Source: Vulcanimicrobiota bacterium | GTDB taxonomy: Bacteria > Vulcanimicrobiota > Vulcanimicrobiia > Vulcanimicrobiales > Vulcanimicrobiaceae | Reading direction: 5' to 3' | DNA: 59,067 bases | Assembly: GCA_027307235.1 (NCBI GenBank) | Contig: DAHUXH010000015.1 | Location: forward strand, 1 to 59,067 | Made by a program: the position numbers and the translations under genes | In this document: piece after piece, positions 50,818 to 59,067 of the stretch | Numbering within the stretch: the stretch's first letter is position 1 | Layout of the letters: the number at the start of each line of letters is the position of its first letter | Notes under the pieces: generated by a model | Told to the model about the DNA's origin: nothing | The model's input: only the letters and a program-made list of their open reading frames with translations | The model's database searches: none

Positions 50818-51159
50818 ATGCCAGGCACACAAGAACCCAAAAAGGGCATGTCGGTACGCGAAGCCGGCCAAAAAGGCGGCGAGACCGTGAAGAAAAAGTA
50901 CGGCTCGGCCTTCTACGAGCAAATCGGCCGAAAAGGCGGCATGGCGACGAAACTTGCCCATGGCCACGAATTCTACGAAACGATCGGGAAGAAGGGCGGG
51001 AAGAAAGGCGGAGAAGCTACGCGGGATCGCTATGGACCTACCTTCTACGAAGAGATCGGACACAGAGGTGGCCAAAAAGTCAAGAAACTCATTGAAGAAG
51101 GAAAACGCGCCGCTGCCGCTCCGTCCGGCACCACGCATGCGGAGAAGCGGGCGAGTTAG
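50818..51159 (+). CDS. KGG-motif stress protein
   Basis: A 113-residue hydrophilic protein with four KGG repeats spaced about 20-25 residues apart (GQKGGETVKKKYG, GRKGGMATKLAHG, KKGGKKGGEATRDRYG, GHRGGQKVKKLIE) and the accompanying FYExIG turns, the pattern of the GsiB-like/KGG stress-induced family. Members accumulate in stress and are predicted to be disordered or LEA-like. The ATG at 50818 is chosen; GAGGT lies 16 nt upstream, so initiation may be weak. It overlaps the next gene by 23 bp. Confidence 0.85.
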   Translation: MPGTQEPKKGMSVREAGQKGGETVKKKYGSAFYEQIGRKGGMATKLAHGHEFYETIGKKGGKKGGEATRDRYGPTFYEEIGHRGGQKVKKLIEEGKRAAAAPSGTTHAEKRAS

Positions 51160-51910
51160 CCTGCCTCGAATCGGACTCGCGGTCGCTGTAACGTTGAGCA
51201 TGTGCCTGACGCTCGGTGAGCGCGGCCGCGCAACGGAAGCAACACCTGCTCCAAGCGCGACGCCGAGCGCGTCGCCGACCCCGCTGAAGGATCTCCCGAT
51301 CTCGTCGAGTCTGTTCTTTGTGCTCGATGACACGCTCAAGTCATATGGCGTTCCGGATGACACCATCGTGCGCGCGCACCTCAAGAGCGCGCTCGTGATC
51401 GACGGCGTCACGGTGGCCGAAGCCGGAGCGCCCGAACAGATCAAGATTCTGAGTTCACATGGAGCCTCGGCGGGCGATCAGTCCGGATACGTGGACATCT
51501 ACTTCTTGCCGTTCCCGCTCAAGGACGGAACGGCGCTCTCCCTGCGCGCACCGACGATGCGCTTGACGCCGCGTGTGACCACCGGACAAGAATCGACCAT
51601 CGGCATCGCCGACACCGTCGGTGACATCTTCGTTCCCTACTACTTCCTCGCATCGCAATTCCGCAAAGGAAAGAACGTCGTCCTCAAGCCCGGATTCGTC
51701 TTGCGTGCGCGCACCGCCGAGAGTCTTTCGATCGAACATGGAGCCGTCGTCGTCAAACCCGCCGCGCCGATCGCCGTGGCGACGAGCACGCCGCACCCGG
51801 CATTCGACCCGATGCCGATGGTGACGCCGACCCCATTTCTTCCCAAGAAACCGCAGGCGCCTCCGAGCGCGCCGGTATCCTCCCCTTCGCCCACAACCTC
51901 ACCGCAATAA
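51137..51910 (+). CDS. Secreted protein of unknown function with Pro/Ala/Ser-rich tail
   Basis: A 257-residue protein. A signal peptide (LPRIGLAVAVTLSMCLTLG) follows a short basic start, then a low-complexity ATPAPSATPSASPTP linker, a compact domain of about 130 residues (FFVLDDTLKSYGVPDD ... YYFLASQFRKGKNVVLKPGFVLRARTA) and a long C-terminal Pro/Ala/Ser-rich tail. The domain has no family I recognise. The ATG at 51137 overlaps the KGG gene by 23 bp and is the nearest upstream start that leaves the signal peptide intact. Probably co-transcribed with the KGG gene. Confidence 0.65.
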   Translation: MRRSGRVSLPRIGLAVAVTLSMCLTLGERGRATEATPAPSATPSASPTPLKDLPISSSLFFVLDDTLKSYGVPDDTIVRAHLKSALVIDGVTVAEAGAPEQIKILSSHGASAGDQSGYVDIYFLPFPLKDGTALSLRAPTMRLTPRVTTGQESTIGIADTVGDIFVPYYFLASQFRKGKNVVLKPGFVLRARTAESLSIEHGAVVVKPAAPIAVATSTPHPAFDPMPMVTPTPFLPKKPQAPPSAPVSSPSPTTSPQ

Positions 51911-51921
51911 GGAGTACCACC

Positions 51922-52587
51922 GTGCTACACCGCATGTTTGCCGCCGTCGTCACGGCAGCGTTATGCGTAACGATCGGTTGCGCCGCAACCGTCACGCCGC
52001 CGCCGCAGCCGCAGGGCGCCGAAGTCCAGTTCGTCACTCAGATGCAACATGATCTGATGGCGCGCTTCCCGACCGCCGCCGATGCTGAAAAAGCCGGCTA
52101 CTTCCGCTACACGAACGAAGACAATACCGGCGCGATCAGTTACGCGAATTTGCAGTGGCAAAGTGCCGACCCGCAGCATCCGAGCCAGCTCTGGTATGAC
52201 GCGCACGGCAACTTGCTCGGCGCCGACTTCTCAGTGCTGCAGAGCAATTCACCCCAAGCGCCCTCATTGTGGGGTGTGAATCCCGCGCGCTGGACCAAAT
52301 TCACCGCGCATATGCACTACGTGATCACGTCCGCGGGCAAGATCTCGTATCGCGGCGGCAGTATCGCGAAGTACAAAGCCGCCGGCGGAGACCCGGATCA
52401 TCCGACCGCTGACGCAGTGGTGAAGCTCGGCATGGCGCATCAAGCCGCCGACGTGCAAAAGGTATTCGTCTTCCCCGCGATCTGGGATCTCATCGTCTGG
52501 GTGAAGACCAACCCCGACGGCGCCTTCGCCGAAAAGAACCCGCTAGTAAAACCCAGCAAGCCCTCCACCATGCCCGACGGCATGTAG
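51922..52587 (+). CDS. Lipoprotein of unknown function
   Basis: A 221-residue protein with a lipoprotein signal: hydrophobic residues 6-19 and lipobox TIGC (Cys20). The mature domain is globular (VQFVTQMQHDLMARFPTAADAEKAGYFRYTNEDN) with a HMHYVIT stretch. GTG start with AAGGAG 7 nt upstream, a strong ribosome-binding site. It follows the previous exported-protein gene by 11 bp, so they are likely one operon. The stop at 52585-52587 is 2 bp before repeat R3. No family assigned. Confidence 0.6.
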   Translation: MLHRMFAAVVTAALCVTIGCAATVTPPPQPQGAEVQFVTQMQHDLMARFPTAADAEKAGYFRYTNEDNTGAISYANLQWQSADPQHPSQLWYDAHGNLLGADFSVLQSNSPQAPSLWGVNPARWTKFTAHMHYVITSAGKISYRGGSIAKYKAAGGDPDHPTADAVVKLGMAHQAADVQKVFVFPAIWDLIVWVKTNPDGAFAEKNPLVKPSKPSTMPDGM

Positions 52588-52589
52588 GG

Positions 52590-52694
52590 ATTGGGGGGCG
52601 TGATTTACGCCGGGCCGTCGTTGCGGGGAGGCTCGTGTACCCGTAGTACACGTCGCCTCCCCGCGCCTCGGCCCGACGAAAATCACGCCCCCAA
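52590..52694 (-). repeat. Intergenic palindromic repeat, copy R3
   Basis: The third copy of the R1 family, in the same orientation as R2. The outer stem is locus-specific: ATTGGGGGGCGTGATTT with AAATCACGCCCCCAAT (one bulged G). The second stem reads CGGGCC/GGCCCG, where R1 and R4 have CAGGCC/GGCCTG: a compensating change. The third stem has GGGGAGG/CCTCCCC where R1 and R2 have GGAGAGG/CCTCTCC, again compensated. The tip is GTGTAC-CCGTA-GTACAC (5-nt loop). Confidence 0.92.
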
Positions 52695-52708
52695 TCGGGC
52701 CAGCCGTA

Positions 52709-52736
52709 TAAATAAAAAAGACCGTACACCAAACGG
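52709..52736 (-). terminator. Rho-independent terminator candidate after rpoD
   Basis: On the reverse strand, CCGT-TTGGTGT-ACGG is followed by TCTTTTTTATTTAT, a strong U-tract. The stem is short (4 bp) and shares its CCGT with the outer arm of R4, so R4 and this hairpin compete or act in tandem. It lies ~100 bp downstream of the rpoD stop codon. Confidence 0.5.
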
Positions 52737-52834
52737 AGCGCTCATTTTTGTCAGGCCGAGGCGCGGGGAGGCGACGTGTACTATGGTACACGAGCCTCCC
52801 CGCAACGAAGGCCTGGCGAAAATGAGCGCTCCGT
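52733..52834 (+). repeat. Intergenic palindromic repeat, copy R4
   Basis: The fourth copy, in the same orientation as R1 and head-to-head with R3 across 38 bp. The outer stem is ACGGAGCGCTCATTTT/AAAATGAGCGCTCCGT, perfect and unrelated in sequence to the outer stems of R1-R3. The core has GTGTAC-TATG-GTACAC, stem GGGGAGG/CCTCCCC and the GAGGCG/CAACGA internal loop. It abuts the rpoD stop codon (TAA at 52834-52836), overlapping it by one base. Confidence 0.92.
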
Positions 52835-54009
52835 TATTCGTTGGACCAGTAGTCTTTGAGAGCTTTACCCCTCGAAGGGTGGCGTAGTTTGCGGAGCGCT
52901 TTTGCTTCGATTTGGCGGATGCGTTCGCGCGTGACGCCGAACTCCTGACCGACCTCCTCGAGCGTGCGCTGCTGGCCGTCTTCGAGGCCGAAGCGCAGCA
53001 CGAGCACGCGCCGCTCGCGCTCGGTGAGATTTTGCAGCACGTCCTGCATCTTCTCTTTGAGCAGCATGACCGACGCGGCTTCCGCGGGCGCGATCGCTTC
53101 CTGATCCTCGATGAAGTCGCCCAAATGCGAATCTTCCTCTTCACCGATGGGGGTTTCGAGCGAGATCGGCTCTTGCGAGATCTTCATGACCTCGCGCACT
53201 TTTTCGGGGGTGAGTCCCATCGACTCGGCAATTTCGTCGACCGAGGGCTCTCTGCCGAGCTCTTGCAACAACTGGCGCGAAATTTTGATCAGACGATTGA
53301 TCGTCTCGACCATGTGCACGGGGATGCGGATCGTGCGTGCCTGATCGGCGAGCGCGCGTGTGATCGCTTGGCGAATCCACCAGGTCGCGTACGTGGAAAA
53401 CTTGTAGCCTTTGCGATAGTCGAACTTCTCGACGGCACGGATCAGTCCGAGGTTGCCTTCCTGGATCAAATCCAAGAACAGCATGCCGCGACCGACGTAT
53501 TTCTTCGCGATCGACACGACCAATCGAAGATTCGCCTCGGTCAACTGGCGTTTGGCCTCGTCTCCGATGAACACGATCGCCGGATCGGCTGCGCCGTTCT
53601 TGAGGTTCTCATTCTCCATCGCCTCGATCTTCATCGCGAGGTCTTTCTCTTGTTCCATGGACAAGAGCGGAACGCGACCGATCTCTTTGAGATACATGCG
53701 AACCGGATCGTCGAGCGACAGGCCGTCGCTGATCGCCTCGGCCGGATCGGGACGCTCCTCGTCTTCTTCGACCTTCTCGTCTTTTTGCTCGTAGACGATC
53801 TCCACGCCCATTGCGAGCAGTTCCTCGCAAAGCTCGTCGATGAACTCCGGACTGACGTCTTCGACGGCTTCGAATGCCGCCGCAATTTCTTCATAGGCCA
53901 GCGACCCGCGACTCTTGCCGCGCGCAATGACCTTCTTCTTCATCTCGTCGAGTGACGGCGCCGTAGCCGGCGCATCCATCACCGCAGCGTTCGTCTTCTT
54001 GCGTGCCAT
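52834..54009 (-). CDS. rpoD: RNA polymerase primary sigma factor RpoD
   Basis: A 391-residue sigma-70 primary factor. After a short N-terminal acidic region, region 1.2 ([17 protein letters not shown]) is followed by region 2 ([37 protein letters not shown]), region 3 and region 4.2 with a helix-turn-helix ([32 protein letters not shown]). The N-terminal part is shorter than E. coli RpoD. It is cotranscribed with dnaG (24-bp gap), a classic arrangement. It is followed by the R4 palindrome and a U-tract hairpin. Confidence 0.97.
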   Translation of the reverse strand: MARKKTNAAVMDAPATAPSLDEMKKKVIARGKSRGSLAYEEIAAAFEAVEDVSPEFIDELCEELLAMGVEIVYEQKDEKVEEDEERPDPAEAISDGLSLDDPVRMYLKEIGRVPLLSMEQEKDLAMKIEAMENENLKNGAADPAIVFIGDEAKRQLTEANLRLVVSIAKKYVGRGMLFLDLIQEGNLGLIRAVEKFDYRKGYKFSTYATWWIRQAITRALADQARTIRIPVHMVETINRLIKISRQLLQELGREPSVDEIAESMGLTPEKVREVMKISQEPISLETPIGEEEDSHLGDFIEDQEAIAPAEAASVMLLKEKMQDVLQNLTERERRVLVLRFGLEDGQQRTLEEVGQEFGVTRERIRQIEAKALRKLRHPSRGKALKDYWSNE

Positions 54010-54033
54010 GTTGTTCTCTTCACCCCCCTTCCG

Positions 54034-55827
54034 TTATTTCTTCAGTTTTGCGACGAGCGCTTCATATTCTCCGCGCAGGTCGGCCGCGACGGGTTCACCC
54101 TTCGCGATCAGGTCGTCGATTCGTCGGGCGAGTTCCCGATACCGCCGGCGCTCGTCATCGAGTTCAAACCGCTCGACGATACGCTCTAGATGCGCGCGCC
54201 GTGCCGAGACATCCTCGTAACGGATCGCGGGCGAGCGGTCGCGCCGTCCCAGACCCGTCAAAATATCGTGGCTCTCTTGGTCTTCGGCAAAAAGCGAGAA
54301 GACGTCGCCCGCCTCCCGCAGCCGCTCCGCGAATTCCACGATCGTCGCGTAGATACGCCGGTACGTGTCATTGCGGAAGCGCTCCGGAACGATGCGGCCG
54401 CGAAAATCGACCGCGAGCGATGGTTCTTCCAGCAAGATGCCGAGGATTTCTCGCTCGAACGAAACCGGCTCGATGCCACGAGGAAGATGACGGCTGGCGG
54501 TGGGCGCTGCAGCGTTCGATCGCGGTGCGAAATTCGCTCCGTCTGCAAGAAACGGGCTATTTCTAAGGTCCGCAACGTTCACCTTCAGCCTGCCGGCCGC
54601 ATAGACGAGCCATCGGTCCCATTCTTCACGCGGGGCCAGGCGCGCGATCAAACCCATCGCCGCCCGCGCGACCTTCGCCGGCGATTCGAAACCCTCCGCG
54701 AGGCGTTCGAGTTGCGGATCGAGCTGAAATTCGATCGACGTTTTCGCTGCGTCAAGCAGCGCGGCAAACGACGGCGCGCCGTTCTTTTTCACGAAACTGT
54801 CCGGGTCGTCGCCCGGGGGCAACTCCACCACGCGCACGTTCGTCCCCGCGTTTTCAATCGACGTCGCGGCGACCTCGACCGACTTATGCGCCGCACTGTT
54901 CCCGGCGGCATCGCCGTCGAAACAGAGAAAGACACGATCGGCATACTTGTGGAGTTCCGTCGCTTGTTCGGCGGTGAACGAGGTGCCGAGCGCAGCCACG
55001 GCGTTCTCGAAGCCGGCTTGGTGCAGCGCGATGCAATCGAGGTATCCTTCGACCACGATGATCGTGCGGTCGCCTTGCGCGGCGCGTCGCGCGATATTGA
55101 GAGCGAAGAGAAACTTTCCCTTGGTGTAGACCGGCGTCGACGTCGTATTGAGGTATTTCGGCTCAGCGTCGCCCAGCGCGCGTCCGCCGAATGCCACGAT
55201 CTCACCGGTGGTTGCATAGGTCGGCACCATCAGCCGGTTGCGGTAGAAATCGTAGTAACCGCGCTGCCCCTGTTTGACCAGTCCGGCTTTCTCCGCAAGC
55301 ACGAGATCGACGCCGTGCCGTTGCAGTTCGACAACCAGCGCGTCCCAGGTATCCGGCGCGAACCCAAGATGAAAACGCTCGATGGTCGCCTGCGAGAATC
55401 CGCGCTGCTCGGCATACGCGCGAGCCTGCGATCCGCCCGCGTCGCGCAGCATCCGCTCGAAGAACGCGGCCGCCACGACGTTGGCTTCGTAGATCGCTTC
55501 GCGCTCGGTGCGCGCCCGCGCCGAGCCCGGCGTTTCGGCTTCCACCGCCACGCCCGCCTTGGCCGCCAGCATGCGCACCGCGTCGCCGAATGGCAGGTTC
55601 TCGAATTTCTGTGCAAACGAGATCACGTCACCGCCGGCGCCGCATCCAAAGCATTTGAAGAACCCGCGATCGGGATGGACGTGGAACGACGGGGTTTTCT
55701 CGGAATGGAACGGACATAGTCCGACCAAGTCGTTTCCACGCTTGCGCAGTGAAACGTATTGCCCGATATAGCTCGCGATGTCGGTTCGTGCGTGAATCTC
55801 ACGCACCACACTCTGATCGAATCTCAT
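54034..55827 (-). CDS. dnaG: DNA primase DnaG
   Basis: A 597-residue bacterial primase. Zinc-binding CHC2 domain: Cys38, His41, Cys59, Cys62 (LCPFHSEKTPSF ... FKCFGCG). Toprim catalytic domain near residues 250-330 (IIVVEGYLDCIALH and later CFDGDAAG). A C-terminal helical region that contacts DnaB follows. Synthesises RNA primers for replication. It lies upstream of rpoD in the same operon. The 47-bp gap to the divergent HD gene should hold its promoter. Confidence 0.97.
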   Translation of the reverse strand: MRFDQSVVREIHARTDIASYIGQYVSLRKRGNDLVGLCPFHSEKTPSFHVHPDRGFFKCFGCGAGGDVISFAQKFENLPFGDAVRMLAAKAGVAVEAETPGSARARTEREAIYEANVVAAAFFERMLRDAGGSQARAYAEQRGFSQATIERFHLGFAPDTWDALVVELQRHGVDLVLAEKAGLVKQGQRGYYDFYRNRLMVPTYATTGEIVAFGGRALGDAEPKYLNTTSTPVYTKGKFLFALNIARRAAQGDRTIIVVEGYLDCIALHQAGFENAVAALGTSFTAEQATELHKYADRVFLCFDGDAAGNSAAHKSVEVAATSIENAGTNVRVVELPPGDDPDSFVKKNGAPSFAALLDAAKTSIEFQLDPQLERLAEGFESPAKVARAAMGLIARLAPREEWDRWLVYAAGRLKVNVADLRNSPFLADGANFAPRSNAAAPTASRHLPRGIEPVSFEREILGILLEEPSLAVDFRGRIVPERFRNDTYRRIYATIVEFAERLREAGDVFSLFAEDQESHDILTGLGRRDRSPAIRYEDVSARRAHLERIVERFELDDERRRYRELARRIDDLIAKGEPVAADLRGEYEALVAKLKK

Positions 55828-55874
55828 TCCAAAGGTAAGGTGGGTTTCGCGGGCGATGCCGAAATGGCCCTCGC

Positions 55875-57098
55875 ATGAAGAGGATCTTCGATCCGGTCCA
55901 CCACTTCATCGAATTGTCCGCGGCCGAAGCGCGCTTGCTTGACATACCGGCCATGCAGCGCCTGCGCCGCTTGCGCCAACTCGGCCTCGCGTTCTACGCC
56001 TTCCCCTCCGCCGAGCATTCTCGCTTCGGTCATGCGCTCGGGGCCCTCGCCATGGGCACGCGCGTCTTCGACCAGTTGGCACGCTCGGGACAGGAGTTCT
56101 TCGGGGGAGAGGCCGACATCGCGTATCAGCGCAGGCTCGTGCGCGCGGCTTTGCTGCTGCACGACGTCGGCCACGGCCCGTTCAGCCATGCCTGCGAAGC
56201 GGTGCTCGGCGTGCGTCATGAACTGCGTACGGAGGCGATCGTCTTCCTCGATGAGGTCCGCGCGAGCGTCGTCGACCTCGGCGTCGACCCCTACGACGTG
56301 CTGCAACTCATCATCGGTTCAACCGAAACGCGGTATCCGGCGCTGCGCGAGATCGTGAGCGGCCCGAACCTGGACGCGGACCGCATGGACTACCTGCTGC
56401 GCGATGCCTACTTCACCGGCGTCGCAAACGGCCGCTACGACAGCGATCAACTCGTCGCATCGCTGCGACTGCTCGAACGTGACGGTAAGATCGTTCTGGG
56501 GATCGACGGTCGCGGCGTCGTCGCGCTCGAATCCTTCGTGCTCGCGCGGTACATGATGTTCGCTTCGGTCTACTTTCACCACACGACACGTATGTTTGAG
56601 CGCATCTTGCAGGATACGCTGCGCGAGCTGTGGCCGCAGCCGCGCGCGCTCGATGCCATCGAGGAATTCCTCCGGTGGGACGACTTTCGCGTCCTCAACG
56701 AGTTGCGTGACTCACCGAGCGTCACCGCCCGGGCCTTGCGCGAGCGCATCAAACTCTACGCGCTCGCCGCCGAATTCAACGCGGAGCGCGACTTGCGCTC
56801 GTATGAGCATTGTGAGCGCGCCTTGCGCGAACGCTTCGGTGACGACAACGTTTGGGCGGACGAGCAATCTCAGGTGCTTCATCGCATTCCGCTCGGCGTC
56901 GCCGACACCCCCAACGTCTTCGTGATCACGCCCGGCGGCGTCGCCGACGCGCGCGAGGCCTCGGACCTGATAGCGAAACTCACCGGGAAGGCCTACTGGC
57001 GCAAGCTGTTCGTGCGACGCGACACCGTCGACGTGGCGCAAGCACGACGCATCTGCCGCGAGGTCGGCCAACGGGGTGTCACGCAAACGTCTTCGTGA
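55875..57098 (+). CDS. HD-domain phosphohydrolase (dGTPase-like, YwfO/SAMHD1 type)
   Basis: A 407-residue HD-superfamily enzyme. Metal-site residues: His53 in RFGHALG, the HD pair His96-Asp97 in LLHDVGHGPFSH, and a further Asp in NLDADRMDYLLRD. This is the layout of bacterial YwfO and SAMHD1-like phosphohydrolases, probably hydrolysing dNTPs or a related nucleotide. The N-terminus MKRIFDPVHHFIEL is typical of the group. Monocistronic; divergent from dnaG across 47 bp. Confidence 0.88.
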   Translation: MKRIFDPVHHFIELSAAEARLLDIPAMQRLRRLRQLGLAFYAFPSAEHSRFGHALGALAMGTRVFDQLARSGQEFFGGEADIAYQRRLVRAALLLHDVGHGPFSHACEAVLGVRHELRTEAIVFLDEVRASVVDLGVDPYDVLQLIIGSTETRYPALREIVSGPNLDADRMDYLLRDAYFTGVANGRYDSDQLVASLRLLERDGKIVLGIDGRGVVALESFVLARYMMFASVYFHHTTRMFERILQDTLRELWPQPRALDAIEEFLRWDDFRVLNELRDSPSVTARALRERIKLYALAAEFNAERDLRSYEHCERALRERFGDDNVWADEQSQVLHRIPLGVADTPNVFVITPGGVADAREASDLIAKLTGKAYWRKLFVRRDTVDVAQARRICREVGQRGVTQTSS

Positions 57099-57187
57099 CC
57101 ACAGGTAAGGAGCGCTCCAGCGGCTTTCGTTTTGATTGTGTGAAGCGGAAGGGCGCGTCGCCGCACGTAAAAAAGTACGCCCGCAAG

Positions 57188-58099
57188 ATGGGTGTAGTGA
57201 AGATGGCGCTAGCATCGCTGTTCTGTGCGAGCATGTTGCTCGCGTGCGGCGGAGGCGGCGGCGCTCCGCCTTCAACGAGCGGCTCAAACGGCGGCGGCGC
57301 GACGCCGTGTCCCGCCGGCATGACCGGCACGCCGCCGAACTGCGCGCTCGCGCCAACCAGCACGACGGCAAGCGGCAGGCTCGTCGACGACCCAAGCGGC
57401 ACTGCGCTCGGCGGGATTAACGTGGGCCTCGCACCGTGGACGGCCGGCGCAACGCCGATGCCTGAAGGCACCACCGCCCCGGACGGCACGTTTGCGTTCA
57501 CCGCTCCCAACGGCCACTATCTGTTGATCATCGGCAGCGAATCCAGCACCGATCTCACGCGTCCGACCATTCACGACAACATCACGCTGACCGGCGGCAA
57601 GCAAGTTCTGCACGCCCCGGTGCTGCCGCCGATCCCGACAATCACCCCCGCGCCGATGGAACTCAACGGTGATTACCGTCTGGTGACCCTCTCGACGACC
57701 GACGAAGTCCCGTGCATTCAAGCCTTCAATGCACAACGGACCACCTTGAACGTGCAACCGGTTGTTGTCGACGAATGGCTCACGGAGAATGTGCGTGCCG
57801 AAAATGCGTTCGCCCTGAATCCGAACTTCCCGGTATTGAACAGTATGGTTGTTGGTTTCGGCGGCTTTCTCACTACCGGTAACACAACACCAGGCGGCGG
57901 AACATCCTGTGCGGAAGCGGTGAAGGGTATCCAAAGCCTCGCCGCAACCGCTGCGTATGCAAATAGTCTGCATACATTGTGGTTCGGCGGTACTTACCAT
58001 GACTTCGGCGTACCCAACCAATTCAAGAATAGCGGCGTGATGGAGTTTCCGGTCGATCCTCGTTTCACGCCGGACCCGAATGTTCCGATCTGGCCCTGA
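57188..58099 (+). CDS. Lipoprotein with possible CAP/SCP domain
   Basis: A 303-residue protein with a lipoprotein signal (ALASLFCASMLLAC, Cys at about residue 20), a Gly/Ser-rich stretch, then a beta-rich carboxypeptidase-regulatory-like segment (SGRLVDDPSGTALGGINVGL ... GTFAFTAPNGHYLLIIG), and finally a region that resembles a CAP/SCP domain (CIQAFNAQRTTLNVQPVVVDEWLTENVRAENAF; LWFGGTYHDFG). ATG at 57188 or 57203 could start; the first gives a basic residue before the hydrophobic core. Convergent with the truncated gene; the stops are 1 bp apart. Function unknown. Confidence 0.6.
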   Translation: MGVVKMALASLFCASMLLACGGGGGAPPSTSGSNGGGATPCPAGMTGTPPNCALAPTSTTASGRLVDDPSGTALGGINVGLAPWTAGATPMPEGTTAPDGTFAFTAPNGHYLLIIGSESSTDLTRPTIHDNITLTGGKQVLHAPVLPPIPTITPAPMELNGDYRLVTLSTTDEVPCIQAFNAQRTTLNVQPVVVDEWLTENVRAENAFALNPNFPVLNSMVVGFGGFLTTGNTTPGGGTSCAEAVKGIQSLAATAAYANSLHTLWFGGTYHDFGVPNQFKNSGVMEFPVDPRFTPDPNVPIWP

Positions 58100-58100
58100 T

Positions 58101-59067
58101 TCACGGCAACGGAATTGCGTCGCTCGCTAAATCGGGATCGTTGAAACGGACGGCAGGGTCGTCAGGTGACCACGTGCCGGTAGGCGCTGGATTTGAGAAA
58201 CTGCTGCATCCATCCCATTCCGGGCGACTGAAGGTGAACGTTCCGACCTTCACGCCGTTGTGAAACACGTCTTCAGTAGACGAGAACGCGAAATACATCA
58301 ACGGTCCCCCGGTTTCTCCGGGCGGACAACCTGGACCAGGACGCGGATGACCCCCTGCCGTGCCCGTCTGCCTCGTGACGATTGCGCAGAATCCGAGTGC
58401 ATCATAGGCGCACGAACCAACAACATTCACGCCGACCGCTTGCGCTGGACTGCTGCTAGAGTTATCGCTGATCGTGAAACTGCACGTCTGACCCGCAGTC
58501 GCCGCAGGCGAAATTGATAGACCCACTGCCGCATTCCCGCTCGATCCAGAGGCGTTGCCGCTCCAACCGTCTTGCCGCAGCATTGACTCACAAGAGCCAG
58601 GCTCGTACTGATAAGCGCCCACAAATCCCGGTTCGCTTGCTTGGGCGACGACTGGACTGCCGGCGACGTTGATGGCGCCGTAGCAGCCGGCGTCGTTGAC
58701 GATGCCGAGCGCGTTGCCCGCGGGTGTGCCGGGTTGAATGGGATTGCTGAAACCGGGTCCGGCGTACGCGATCGCAGGACAGCTTGTCGCTGCATCGGCG
58801 ATGGCGCCGCCCACGAGTGTGTTGAGCAGGGCCGTTAGCGTGCGTTCGCGCGGTGCGAACGCCACGTCGCCGCCGCCTTGCGCAATTGTGATCGCTGCCG
58901 GAATCACACTGAGTTGGCCGGCGACGTGAATCGGCACCGCGATCGCTCCCGCCACATTCGCAAACGCAAGCGCGCAGGCACCACCGCCGATGCCGCTGGT
59001 CGATCTCTTTGGCGTGATCGTAAACACGTCAACCGCCGGGGTCGTGCCCGGCGTCGCCGGAATGCTC
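58101..59067 (-). CDS. Exported Ig-like protein, 5'-truncated by window end
   Basis: The frame is open from the window edge, and a GTG at 59027 is only an internal candidate, so the N-terminus lies outside. About 320 residues are visible, rich in Gly, Ala, Ser and Thr, with paired Cys residues (GGACALAF, GSCESMLRQ, TCSFTISD, GSCAYDALGFC) and repeated beta-like segments (VAGQLSVIPAAITIAQGGGDVAF; GLSISPAATAGQTC), like bacterial Ig-like or cell-surface proteins. The 3' end abuts the previous convergent gene. No family assigned with confidence. Confidence 0.5.
   Translation of the reverse strand, partial: SIPATPGTTPAVDVFTITPKRSTSGIGGGACALAFANVAGAIAVPIHVAGQLSVIPAAITIAQGGGDVAFAPRERTLTALLNTLVGGAIADAATSCPAIAYAGPGFSNPIQPGTPAGNALGIVNDAGCYGAINVAGSPVVAQASEPGFVGAYQYEPGSCESMLRQDGWSGNASGSSGNAAVGLSISPAATAGQTCSFTISDNSSSSPAQAVGVNVVGSCAYDALGFCAIVTRQTGTAGGHPRPGPGCPPGETGGPLMYFAFSSTEDVFHNGVKVGTFTFSRPEWDGCSSFSNPAPTGTWSPDDPAVRFNDPDLASDAIPLP

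Noticed and set aside
52543-52791. Small reverse open frames across R3/R4
   Set aside because: They lie wholly within the palindromes and intergenic DNA and lack starts with a ribosome-binding site.
1-59067. CRISPR arrays, rRNA, transposases or integrases
   Set aside because: No regularly spaced direct repeats, no rRNA-like stretches and no transposase or integrase motifs were seen. The four palindromes are not spaced like CRISPR repeats.

Overview
This 59 kb window is GC-rich chromosomal DNA from a Gram-negative-type bacterium. It encodes an outer-membrane beta-barrel protein, an RND exporter, several lipoproteins, and the housekeeping pair rpoD-dnaG. The mix includes futalosine-route menaquinone genes, a YtpB/DUF2600 terpene-synthase homologue, a branched-chain-type 2-oxoacid dehydrogenase and lysine-fermentation-type genes. 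This suits a little-studied environmental phylum such as Eremiobacterota/Vulcanimicrobiota (WPS-2), but that placement is a guess from gene content; no rRNA gene is present. There is no phage, insertion sequence, CRISPR array or rRNA operon. Two tRNA genes lie near 41 kb.

Layout. 1-4.2 kb: the end of an outer-membrane protein gene, then a reverse-strand FAD oxidoreductase, an M20 amidohydrolase and a secreted protein. 4.2-8.6 kb: a 2-oxoacid dehydrogenase operon with two tandem E1-alpha genes, E1-beta and E2. 9.7-20.8 kb: a tightly packed forward run with an epimerase, QueD-QueE (7-deazaguanine), MqnB-MqnD (menaquinone), NamZ (peptidoglycan recycling), GlcD-GlcE (glycolate oxidase), the DUF2600 terpene-synthase homologue, an M28 peptidase and a TIGR01777 protein. 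20.8-22.6 kb: TrxB, divergent from an HTH/metallo-beta-lactamase fusion. 22.6-40.4 kb: a long reverse run with an ABC-2 exporter, a metallophosphoesterase, two apparent pseudoenzymes (a pentein and a beta-propeller/phosphoesterase), an orphan response regulator, ACT-malic enzyme, TldD/PmbA, an M1 aminopeptidase, an SDR and an oversized RND pump. 40.4-41.1 kb: a 39-residue small ORF ending inside a strong hairpin, plus two tRNAs. 41.1-47.5 kb (reverse): OppC/OppB permeases, a beta-keto acid cleavage enzyme, the probable lysine 5,6-aminomutase reactivase KamC/KamB, MntP and a single-domain response regulator. 47.6-52.6 kb (forward, with one reverse gene): a ModB-like permease, proline dehydrogenase, a HEAT-cyclophilin protein, a KGG-repeat protein and two exported proteins. 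52.8-59 kb: rpoD and dnaG (reverse), an HD phosphohydrolase, a CAP-like lipoprotein and a truncated exported protein at the window edge.

The most unusual signal is a family of four ~100-bp intergenic palindromes at 659-758, 8632-8733, 52590-52694 and 52733-52834. All four sit between the 3' ends of convergent genes. They share a ~75-bp core with a GTGTAC/GTACAC tip and a conserved asymmetric internal loop. Stem positions change in compensating pairs between copies, and the outer stems are unrelated in sequence from locus to locus but still self-complementary. This suggests a mobile or domesticated structured element placed in terminator hairpins. Other points of interest are the KamB-KamC-Kce cluster without its aminomutase, the two neighbouring pseudoenzymes, the RND pump with about 150 extra membrane residues, the odd tRNA anticodon arm and the small ORF near 40.6 kb.
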